NCBI GenBank assembly: GCA_963205285.1
Contig: CAUJJQ010000189.1
Location: forward strand, 1-8,057
DNA length: 8,057 bases
Reading direction: 5' to 3'
DNA from: Pseudomonadota bacterium
GTDB taxonomy: Bacteria > Pseudomonadota > Alphaproteobacteria > Sphingomonadales > Sphingomonadaceae
Under the pieces are notes generated by a model, which saw only the letters and a list, made by a program, of their open reading frames with translations, had not been told where the DNA came from and searched no databases. The position numbers and the translations under genes are program-made. Below are positions 1-6,430 of this stretch, piece after piece; positions within the stretch are counted from its first letter, which is position 1; each line of letters starts with the position of its first letter.

Positions 1-986
1 ATCCGCATCCCCGCTTCGCCATAACGCGGCCCTGCTGCACTGCCGACGGGCAGCGCCGCGTTAAGCGTCGCCAGATCGTCGGCGGACAATTTCACCGATG
101 CTGCCGCTGCGCTATCCTCCATCGTCACCCGCCGCTTGCTGCCGGGGATGGGGACAATGTCATCCCCCTGCGCCAGCAACCATGCCAGTGCCACCTGCGC
201 CGGGCTGATGCCATGGGCCGCCGCAATCGCCTTGACGCTGGCGATGCTTGCCAAATTGGCGGCAAAATTATCCCCCGACCAGCGTGGGTCGCGCCGCCGC
301 CAATCATCGGCTGGGAGGTCATCCAAGCTGGCAAAATCACCGGTCAGGAAGCCGCGCCCAAGCGGCGAATAGGGAACAAAGCCGATGCCCAATTCACGAC
401 AGGTCGACAAAATATCCCCCTCCACATCGCGTTCCCACAAGGAATATTCGCTTTGTAGGGCGGCAATCGGGTGGACGGCTGCTGCTGCACGCAGCCGTGC
501 AGGGGCAGCTTCGGACAGGCCGATATGCTTGATTTTTCCTTCTTGCACCAATTCAGCGAGTGCGCCGATCGTATCTTCAATCGGTGTTCTGGGGTCGGGG
601 CGGTGCTGGTAAAACAGGTCGATACAATCGATGCCCAGCCGCTTCAGCGACCCTTCGACCGCGCGGCGGGCGTTGGCACGCCCACCGTCGATGCCGACAA
701 TATTATTGCCGTCGAACACCATCCCAAATTTTGTGGCGATGATTAGGCCATCGCGCTTACCCTTTATCGCGCGGGCCAGCAGTTCTTCGTTACTGAACGG
801 GCCATATATCTCGGCGGTGTCAAAAAAATTGATGCCGATGTCGATGGCGCGGTGAATGGTGGCAATCGATTCACTTTCATCGGCGCGCGCGCCATAAGTG
901 ATATTGCCGTCGGCGACCATCGGCATACAGCCGATACCAATCGCGCTGACGACCAGACCATCGCCCAATTTGCGTTGTTGCATCAT
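1..986 (-). CDS. Aldo/keto reductase, C-terminus cut by window edge
   Basis: This is an NAD(P)H-dependent aldo/keto reductase of the cytosolic TIM-barrel family, reducing an aldehyde or ketone of unknown identity. About 328 codons are visible and the family is usually 320-345 residues, so only a short tail is missing. The catalytic tetrad is readable: D56 and Y61 in the DTAEIYGPFSNE stretch, K86 in ATKFG, and H128 in YQHRPDP. FVPYSPLGRGFLTG and, near residue 280, IPGSKRR follow as expected; the basic residues there normally hold the NADP 2'-phosphate. Two adjacent ATGs (986 and 983) are possible starts behind a GAGGGAGAGGG ribosome binding site. The 986 start overlaps the symporter stop as ATGA, implying translational coupling. 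The family call is firm. The substrate is unknown, and the upstream transporter gives only a weak hint. Confidence 0.93.
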   Translation of the reverse strand, partial: MMQQRKLGDGLVVSAIGIGCMPMVADGNITYGARADESESIATIHRAIDIGINFFDTAEIYGPFSNEELLARAIKGKRDGLIIATKFGMVFDGNNIVGIDGGRANARRAVEGSLKRLGIDCIDLFYQHRPDPRTPIEDTIGALAELVQEGKIKHIGLSEAAPARLRAAAAVHPIAALQSEYSLWERDVEGDILSTCRELGIGFVPYSPLGRGFLTGDFASLDDLPADDWRRRDPRWSGDNFAANLASIASVKAIAAAHGISPAQVALAWLLAQGDDIVPIPGSKRRVTMEDSAAAASVKLSADDLATLNAALPVGSAAGPRYGEAGMR

Positions 987-2257
987 CCCTCTCCCTCGAT
1001 CAAATCCCCGCCGCCCAACCGGTCGGCGCTGGCGGTCACCGCCACATCCATAGTGACATTGCCCAAAGTGCGCATCAGGTCGGGCAATTGTTCGACCGCG
1101 ATCAGGAGCGCCAACGGTTCGATGGGCACGCCCATGCCGATGGCAATCGGTCCGCAGGCCGAAATAAAGCTGATGGATCCGGGCAGACTGACCGAACCCA
1201 GCGTCGTGGTGGCGGCAATGGCAACGCCAATCGCCAGCGTCACCGGCGTCACCGGCGTATGCGTCAAATAGGCGGCATAGATGCAGACCGCAAGGTTCAT
1301 TGCAGGGCCGGTCGCCCGGAACAGCGCGACGGCGAGCGGTAAGGTGACGTCCGCATTATGTGCGCGCACCCCCAGCGCAGACGCGCTGCGCAACATGGCG
1401 GGGAGCGACGCGAGCGAACTTTGCGTCGATAGCGCAACCGCTTGGGGCGGCAAAATCGCCTTGGTAAAGCGGCCAAGCGGCAGGCCGCCGACCAGCATGG
1501 CAATTGGGTAAGCGGCAAGGAATACGACCCCGCCCACCGCCGAAACGATGAGCACATAATGGAGGAAGATGCCAATCGCCTCCACCCCCACATGGGCGGC
1601 AACGACAAAGGCGAGCGCGGCCACCCCAATCGGCGCCAGCGCCAAAACCCAGCCGATAACGGTGAGCATCGCACTACCCACCGCGTCGAATATCTGGGCG
1701 ATAAGGTCGCGGCGCGCAGGTTCGAGCCGCGCGACGGCGAGCGCGAATATCGCGGTAAAAATCAGCAGCGGCAAAATGGCGTCACTCGCTGCCGCTTGCA
1801 CCGGATTGGTCGGGATAATGCCGATCAGAAAATCGCTCATCGTCGGGACGGTGCCGATATTGGCATTGGTGCCCAAAGATGCGGTCAGCGTGCGCGCTGC
1901 CTCCGCCGAAATGGGAAAGGTATTGAGCAGCGCAGGGGTGACAAAGGCGGCCATGGTTGCCCCGCCCCACAGGATGATCAGGAACAGGCCGATCGACCAG
2001 CCGGTCAGCCGCCCGGCACGCGCGGCGCGCACCGCGCTCAATATGCCGGTAAACAGCAGCGCGACGACCAGCGGTATGATCGTCATCTGCAAGGCGCGCA
2101 GCCATAATTGACCGATGGGGGCAACCGCGTCGGCAACGCCGATAACGCGACTTGGCGCGATACGCGCGAAAATCGCCCCAATTATCAGCCCGCCGATCAA
2201 CGCCGACAATATACGCCAAGGGGAAATGCGTGGCCCGCCGGCAATATTGTCGCTCAT
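983..2257 (-). CDS. DAACS-family (GltP/DctA-like) dicarboxylate/amino acid:cation symporter
   Basis: This is a 424-residue inner-membrane secondary transporter of the sodium/dicarboxylate symporter family (Pfam SDF), expected to import dicarboxylates or acidic amino acids with cations. Family landmarks are in order: TM1 about 15-33; TM2 with LRALQMTIIPLVV (53-65); the IIPTNPVQAA signature (147-156); the HP1 re-entrant loop with SSLASLP (280-286); TM7 with TGPAMNLAV (316-324); HP2 around LGSVSLPGS (353-361); and TM8 with PDLMRTLGNVTMD (392-404). By eye against GltPh, R396, T397, N400 and D404 keep the substrate and Na1 residues. The TM7 NMDG motif is NLAV, so the Asp of the third sodium site is gone. 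The ATG at 2257 was chosen because MSDNIAGG leads directly into TM1; no strong ribosome binding site is visible. The open frame continues upstream, but that part is antisense to the acyl-CoA synthetase and lacks family similarity. The gene is coupled to the aldo/keto reductase. Confidence 0.9.
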   Translation of the reverse strand: MSDNIAGGPRISPWRILSALIGGLIIGAIFARIAPSRVIGVADAVAPIGQLWLRALQMTIIPLVVALLFTGILSAVRAARAGRLTGWSIGLFLIILWGGATMAAFVTPALLNTFPISAEAARTLTASLGTNANIGTVPTMSDFLIGIIPTNPVQAAASDAILPLLIFTAIFALAVARLEPARRDLIAQIFDAVGSAMLTVIGWVLALAPIGVAALAFVVAAHVGVEAIGIFLHYVLIVSAVGGVVFLAAYPIAMLVGGLPLGRFTKAILPPQAVALSTQSSLASLPAMLRSASALGVRAHNADVTLPLAVALFRATGPAMNLAVCIYAAYLTHTPVTPVTLAIGVAIAATTTLGSVSLPGSISFISACGPIAIGMGVPIEPLALLIAVEQLPDLMRTLGNVTMDVAVTASADRLGGGDLIEGEG

Positions 2258-2291
2258 CGAGGGATATTCTGCCGTTTGCCGCCCCAAAGCA

Positions 2292-2320
2292 CAAGTAAAA
2301 CCACGAACATAGCTTGCCAA
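2292..2320 (-). promoter_or_regulatory. Possible promoter for the symporter/reductase unit
   Basis: On the minus strand, TTGGCA (2320-2315) could serve as a -35 box, with TACTTG (2297-2292) 17 bases downstream as a poor -10. TGCCAA at 2315-2320 also forms 6-bp inverted arms with TTGGCA at 2333-2338 across 12 bases, which could be a regulator site or chance. The evidence is weak, but the spacing fits a sigma-70-type promoter. Confidence 0.2.
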
Positions 2321-2340
2321 GTCGCGCCCATATTGGCACC

Positions 2341-2346
2341 GATAAT
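2341..2346 (+). promoter_or_regulatory. Possible -10 box for the acyl-CoA synthetase
   Basis: GATAAT matches the sigma-70 -10 consensus at five of six bases. It lies 22 bases before the ATG at 2369, giving a short leader that includes the ribosome binding site. No good -35 is seen at the usual distance (TTGCCA at 2314-2319 is 21 bases away), so an activator might be needed, or the match may be accidental. Confidence 0.25.
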
Positions 2347-2357
2347 GTCGAGAGAGT

Positions 2358-2362
2358 GGGAG
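2358..2362 (+). promoter_or_regulatory. Ribosome binding site fixing the synthetase start
   Basis: GGGAG sits six bases before the ATG at 2369. The in-frame ATG at 2345 has no such site in front of it, so 2369 is preferred. Confidence 0.6.
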
Positions 2363-2368
2363 TGGACT

Positions 2369-3952
2369 ATGCATCTGGAACGCGGGAATGTTTTTGGCAC
2401 GGCGCTCAGATATTGGGCGGCGCGACAGGCGGGTGTCACCGCAACGACATTTGAGGGGCGCAGCACCAGCTACGCCCAATTTGATGCAGCGGTCGATCAG
2501 GTCGCGCACGCGCTGGTGGCGGAGGGGCTGCACAAGGGAGACCGTGTCGCCTACCTCGGCAAAAACAGCGATCTCGTCGCACAAATGACCTATGGCTGCG
2601 CGCGTGCGGGCATCATCATCGTGCCGATAATCTGGCGGCTGGCGGGGGAGGAAATCGCCTATATTTTGGGCGATAGCGGTGCAAAATTGCTGTTCGTGGG
2701 TGATGGGCTCGCCGCATCTGCCAAGGCTGCCATGGCGGCCAACGGCATGGATTTGCCGGTCATCGCGATGGACGCAGCGGACAAAGACCCATCGTGGCGC
2801 GATTATGCCGATTGGCGCGATGCGGCGGATAGCGCGCCCTATCCCAGCGATGTCACACGCGATGATATTGTCGTCCAGCTCTATACGTCGGGAACGACCG
2901 GCAAGCCCAAGGGCGCGATGATGACGCATGGCAATGGCACGGGTCTGCGCCCCTTGCTCGACGCGTCAGGCATTGAATGGCTGCAAAGCGAGCCGGGCGA
3001 TACCAATTTGAACGCCATGCCCTATGCGCATATCGCCGGGGTCGGGACGGTGCTGGGGACGATTTTTGTTGGCCAGCACCTCGTCATCACGCGCGAATTT
3101 GACCCCGGTCTGACATTGTCGATTATCGAGCAATATCGACTGAAACGCATGTTCCTTGTCCCCGCCGCGCTCAAGATATTGATTGAACATCCCAATGCGG
3201 TGAGCACCGATTTCTCCTCCCTCGTCACATTTTCATATGGTGCCAGCCCGATCCCGCTCGACCTGTTGCGCGCGGGGGTTGCGATGCTCGGCTGTGATTT
3301 TGTCCAAATGTATGGGCTCACTGAAACATGGGGGACGGTGGTGTCGTTGCCGCCGGAGGATCATCGCCCTGAACGTGCGGACAAGATGCGCTCGGCGGGA
3401 AAGGCGCTGCCGGGGGTGGAACTTGCGATATTGGATGATGGGGACCGCCACCTGCCAACGGGCGAAGTGGGCGAAGTGGCGATCCGTTCGCCCAGCGTCA
3501 TGGCCGGATATTGGCAGCGGGACGATGAAACGCGCAAGGCACTGAGCGATGAGGGCTGGTTTCGCACCGGCGATGCCGGATATCTGGATGCAGAGGGATA
3601 TTTATTCATTCAGGATCGCATCAAGGACATGATCATTACCGGCGCAGAAAATGTCTATCCGGCGGAGGTGGAGAGCAGCCTTTACGCGCATGACGACATT
3701 GCCGATGTCGCGGTGATCGGCGTGCCGCACGACAAATGGGGTGAAACGGTCAAGGCCATCGTCGTGCTGCGCCCCGGTGCCACGTCAGATGCGGATGCGA
3801 TTATCACCTGGGCGCGCGGGCGGATGGCGACATATAAATGCCCGACCAGTATCGATTTTGTCGATGCCTTGCCACGCAACCCGTCAGGCAAGATATTGCG
3901 GCGGCAATTGCGCGAACCATTTTGGGCGGGGCGCGAACGGCGCGTAAATTAG
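2369..3952 (+). CDS. Acyl-CoA synthetase (class I adenylate-forming, FadD-like)
   Basis: This is a 527-residue ATP-dependent acid:CoA ligase, cytosolic or membrane-associated. It activates a carboxylic acid to the acyl-AMP and then to the thioester. All core motifs are intact: the phosphate loop YTSGTTGKPKG (172-182), YGLTETWG (315-322), RTGDAGY with the ribose-binding Asp402, the hinge DRIKD (416-420), ITGAENVYPAEVE just after it, and the adenylation Lys508 in NPSGKILRR. Length is normal for medium/long-chain, aromatic or steroid-side-chain acid ligases, and the sequence alone does not tell which. The start at 2369 is chosen from the ribosome binding site; the frame stays open back to 2108, but that part is antisense to the symporter. 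It is divergent from the symporter and convergent with the dehydrogenase operon, and probably feeds the latter. Codon use matches its neighbours and there is no sign of damage. Confidence 0.93.
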   Translation: MHLERGNVFGTALRYWAARQAGVTATTFEGRSTSYAQFDAAVDQVAHALVAEGLHKGDRVAYLGKNSDLVAQMTYGCARAGIIIVPIIWRLAGEEIAYILGDSGAKLLFVGDGLAASAKAAMAANGMDLPVIAMDAADKDPSWRDYADWRDAADSAPYPSDVTRDDIVVQLYTSGTTGKPKGAMMTHGNGTGLRPLLDASGIEWLQSEPGDTNLNAMPYAHIAGVGTVLGTIFVGQHLVITREFDPGLTLSIIEQYRLKRMFLVPAALKILIEHPNAVSTDFSSLVTFSYGASPIPLDLLRAGVAMLGCDFVQMYGLTETWGTVVSLPPEDHRPERADKMRSAGKALPGVELAILDDGDRHLPTGEVGEVAIRSPSVMAGYWQRDDETRKALSDEGWFRTGDAGYLDAEGYLFIQDRIKDMIITGAENVYPAEVESSLYAHDDIADVAVIGVPHDKWGETVKAIVVLRPGATSDADAIITWARGRMATYKCPTSIDFVDALPRNPSGKILRRQLREPFWAGRERRVN

Positions 3953-3953
3953 A

Positions 3954-3996
3954 GTGATTTCGAGTGAAATGGAGCATTTCACGGCCCGGAAATCAC
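3954..3996 (+). repeat. Nested inverted repeat downstream of the synthetase
   Basis: Outer arms GTGATTTC (3954-3961) and GAAATCAC (3989-3996) enclose a perfect inner hairpin, GTGAAAT (3964-3970), loop GGAGC, ATTTCAC (3976-3982). The two stems are offset by short unpaired stretches on each side. It begins two bases after the synthetase stop codon, so it should form in the 3' end of that mRNA, as a decay-protecting or termination-assisting structure. There is no T-run behind it, which argues against a simple intrinsic terminator. It may be a copy of a dispersed palindromic element; only one copy is in this window. Confidence 0.6.
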
Positions 3997-4010
3997 GGAA
4001 AACAAGGACA

Positions 4011-4054
4011 ACTAGAGCCTGTTTCGATTCAATCTAATCGAAACAGGCTCTAGT
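4011..4054. terminator. 19-bp perfect stem between convergent genes, likely bidirectional terminator or palindromic repeat
   Basis: Left arm ACTAGAGCCTGTTTCGATT (4011-4029) is perfectly complementary to the right arm (4036-4054) around the 6-base loop CAATCT. It lies where the plus-strand synthetase and the minus-strand dehydrogenase/MFS operon meet, so it would fold in both transcripts. The MFS stop codon (4052-4050) lies inside the stem. Neither side has a clean T-run: the plus side continues TCTGTG and the minus side TGTCCTTGTTTTCC. Termination is therefore inferred from position and stem strength. A dispersed REP-like element, common in alphaproteobacteria, is an alternative reading. Confidence 0.6.
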
Positions 4055-5342
4055 CTGTGTAGACGCGTGCCACGGCCTTGCGTGGGTCGGTCACGCGAAA
4101 GAGCATGACCCACAGCGCCACGGCGGTGAGCAGCGCGGCACAGCCCAGCATCGCGCCCGCGCCCGCCCAGCCGAGCAACAGGCCGCCCAAAATCGGCGCG
4201 GTGCCCGACAGCCCGCCCTCTACCATGGTGGAGAGCGCAATGCGCATCGGCACATCTTCGCGTGCACCAAATTCGAGCACCATCGTCTGCGTGCTCATCG
4301 AATAGCCGGCGCTCGACGCGCCAAAGGTGGCAAAGGCGGCAATCATCGCTGCCGCGCTGCCGTGCAGGGCCAACGCCGCCAACCCGACGAGCATCAATGC
4401 CAGCGCCAGCACGCTGGTCAATTTATAACCGTGGCGGTCGCCGACATAGCCCCAGACCGGGTTAGATAGCGTGTCCGCACCCAGATAGGCGAGGCTGAGC
4501 AGGCCGATGGTGCGTCCATCTAACCCCATGTTTTGCGCGGCAATCAAAATGTAAAAGGGGGCCGCTATCCGCCCCGCCATCGCAAAACCTTGTGCCCAAA
4601 CGAAATGACGATAGGGCGCATCGTTCAACAAAATGGGGATATCACGCATGCGCGAACGCACGTCGCTGCGCGGGCGAACGATGGGCGATACAGGTTCCTT
4701 CACCCCGAATTTCAGCGCCAACAGGCCAAGGCTGGCCAAGACAAAGGCCAGCGCGAATGTGGTGGCAAAGCCGTTGCCCAGTATATTTTCCCCAATCAGC
4801 CAGCGCCCCGCCGCATAGGAAAGTATCGCCGCGATCCCCCCGCCCAGCAAATTGCGCCACCCCTGCAATCGTCCGCGCCGGTCAATGGGGATGAGCTTGC
4901 CGATCAACATTTGAAAGGCGACGCGCTGCATGCCGTTCGACAGGCCGAGCAGCAGCAAAAATGCCAGTGCCAACGCAACGCACAGCCAGCCGTCGGTAAA
5001 CCATGCGCTGAGCGCGAGGCCGAGGATGGCGAGCCGCATGATCGTGCCGTAACGCAGTGCGGCGGGCAAAATCTGGTGCCGATGTTCGAGCGCGGCGGCG
5101 CTCGCCAGCGGGGTCACCAAAATCCCCAGTTGCAACAATGCCTGACCCAGACCGACGATAAAATGGCTGCCCGAAATCAGCAACAACCATGCGGGCAGCA
5201 GGGTCGGCGCATAGATGACGCGAAACCCGGTCATGCCCAGCATGCCGTGGGTGAAATTGGCGATCATGTTACGGCGTAGATGCTGTTCCACCGCCCCCGC
5301 AAAGGCGGCTTCGCGTGCCGCTAAATCGCCGATTTCGCTCAA
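4050..5342 (-). CDS. MFS transporter, TTG start overlapping the dehydrogenase stop
   Basis: This is a 430-residue major facilitator superfamily permease with about twelve hydrophobic segments starting near residue 40, in the inner membrane. A motif-A-like loop GYVGDRHGYK (298-307) marks the C-terminal half, and IPIDRRGRLQGWRN (151-164) is a basic cytoplasmic loop in the N-terminal half. Residues 1-30 are a soluble lead-in. The TTG at 5342 forms a TTGA overlap with the stop of the upstream dehydrogenase, which favours coupled translation; the first in-frame ATG (5267) would remove only this lead-in and has no better ribosome binding site. It is the last gene of a three-gene operon, so it may import the acid degraded by its neighbours or export an intermediate. 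Direction and substrate cannot be read from the sequence. The stop codon lies inside a strong hairpin. Confidence 0.88.
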   Translation of the reverse strand: MSEIGDLAAREAAFAGAVEQHLRRNMIANFTHGMLGMTGFRVIYAPTLLPAWLLLISGSHFIVGLGQALLQLGILVTPLASAAALEHRHQILPAALRYGTIMRLAILGLALSAWFTDGWLCVALALAFLLLLGLSNGMQRVAFQMLIGKLIPIDRRGRLQGWRNLLGGGIAAILSYAAGRWLIGENILGNGFATTFALAFVLASLGLLALKFGVKEPVSPIVRPRSDVRSRMRDIPILLNDAPYRHFVWAQGFAMAGRIAAPFYILIAAQNMGLDGRTIGLLSLAYLGADTLSNPVWGYVGDRHGYKLTSVLALALMLVGLAALALHGSAAAMIAAFATFGASSAGYSMSTQTMVLEFGAREDVPMRIALSTMVEGGLSGTAPILGGLLLGWAGAGAMLGCAALLTAVALWVMLFRVTDPRKAVARVYTD

Positions 5343-6418
5343 TAGCCGCCCAGTCGGGCGAAACGATCCCGCAAAAAGCTGCTATTGCCCCATGCCGCTT
5401 CCAGCGGGCGCGCGCGTTTCAGGTAAAAGCCGGCGTCAAATTCGTCGGTCATGCCGATGCCGCCGTGCAATTGCACCATTTCGCGGCTCATCCGGTGCAG
5501 ACTGTCGTTGGCACGCGCCTTGGCGATGGCGGCAATTTGCCCCAAATCCCCATTGTCGCCCATCGAATCGAGCGCACCCAGCCCCGCCTCCACCGCCGAA
5601 CGGGTGAGTTCGATGTCGCCAAACAAATCGGCCATGCGGTGCTGCAACGCCTGAAAAGAGGCAAGGATGCGGTCAAACTGGACCCGCTGTTTCAGATATT
5701 CGAGTGTCTGATCAAATGCTTGCTGGCTCATCCCCAGCATTTCCGCTGCGGTGAGGATGCGGGCATGGTCAAGCACACGGTCGAGCAGGCCGTCGCCGCC
5801 ACCTGTCAATTTATCCGCAGCCGCGCCATCGAAACGCACTTCGGCATGGCTGCGGTGATCGACCATCTGGCGGCGTGATTTGGTAACGCCTGCGCCATCC
5901 TCGACCAGATAGAGGCCATCTGTCGCCGCGACCACGAACAGGCCAGCGCTGTCCCCCTCTGCAACAAATGCCTTGGTGCCGTTAATTTTGCCGTCGGCAA
6001 CTTTACTCGTGATGGTGGCGGGGTCGTGGCGCGGCCCTTCATCAACGGCAATTGTCGCCACCAATTCGCCCGACGCAATGGCGGGCAGATATTTGGCCTT
6101 TTGTTCGTCGGTGCCGCCCAGCGCAATGGCGCGCGCGGCGATGGCACAAGCGACCAGTGGGCTGGCGGTCAGCGTTTTGGCGCATTCCTCCACCACCAGA
6201 CCCAGGCTCATCCAGCCGAAATCGCTGCCGCCATGCGCCTCTGCAACGGTGATGCCGGTCCAGCCCATGGCGGCCATTTCGCCATATACGGCGCTGTCAT
6301 ATCCCGCCACTGTGTCGGCATCGCGCTGTTTGCGCCATGCGCCAACGGGACTTTCGCCGCGCACCCAATTCTGCGCCATATCGCGCAGCATTTCCTGTTC
6401 TTCGCTCAGCTTTGCCAT
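5339..6418 (-). CDS. Acyl-CoA dehydrogenase family, non-catalytic-looking subunit
   Basis: This 359-residue protein has the acyl-CoA dehydrogenase fold: helical N-domain to about 120, beta domain about 120-205, helical C-domain to the end. The helix-G position that holds the catalytic base in the companion subunit (QHER, Glu256) reads DHAR, with Ala219. The C-terminal YEGT-type Glu is also missing, as the region reads YLKRARPLEAAW. The beta-domain YSEPxAGSD motif is absent too. It does keep the FAD-contact motifs of the C-domain: RVQFDRILASFQ (245-256) and QLHGGIG (316-322). This pattern fits the partner chain of heteromeric acyl-CoA dehydrogenases such as the actinobacterial FadE28/FadE29 and FadE26/FadE27 pairs of steroid side-chain oxidation. 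It starts 12 bases after the upstream stop, with AAGGGGG (6432-6426) seven bases before the ATG, and overlaps the MFS start. The family is certain; the non-catalytic role is inferred. Confidence 0.9.
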   Translation of the reverse strand: MAKLSEEQEMLRDMAQNWVRGESPVGAWRKQRDADTVAGYDSAVYGEMAAMGWTGITVAEAHGGSDFGWMSLGLVVEECAKTLTASPLVACAIAARAIALGGTDEQKAKYLPAIASGELVATIAVDEGPRHDPATITSKVADGKINGTKAFVAEGDSAGLFVVAATDGLYLVEDGAGVTKSRRQMVDHRSHAEVRFDGAAADKLTGGGDGLLDRVLDHARILTAAEMLGMSQQAFDQTLEYLKQRVQFDRILASFQALQHRMADLFGDIELTRSAVEAGLGALDSMGDNGDLGQIAAIAKARANDSLHRMSREMVQLHGGIGMTDEFDAGFYLKRARPLEAAWGNSSFLRDRFARLGGY

Positions 6419-6430
6419 ATGTCGTCCCCC

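Noticed and set aside
1442..2107. Plus-strand open frame of 221 residues inside the symporter
   Set aside because: Arg/Gln/Gly-rich shadow of a GC-rich gene with no recognisable domain; the opposite strand has clear motifs.
2108..2368. Upstream extension of the synthetase frame to 614 residues
   Set aside because: It is antisense to the symporter N-terminus, has no family similarity, and a good ribosome binding site marks 2369.
2258..2929. Upstream extension of the symporter frame to a 648-residue protein
   Set aside because: The extra 224 residues are antisense to the acyl-CoA synthetase start, low-complexity Arg/His-rich, and not part of the SDF family.
4533..5279. Plus-strand open frame of 248 residues inside the MFS gene
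   Set aside because: Composition is typical of an antisense shadow (many Gln, Arg, Gly), and the opposite strand encodes a coherent membrane protein.
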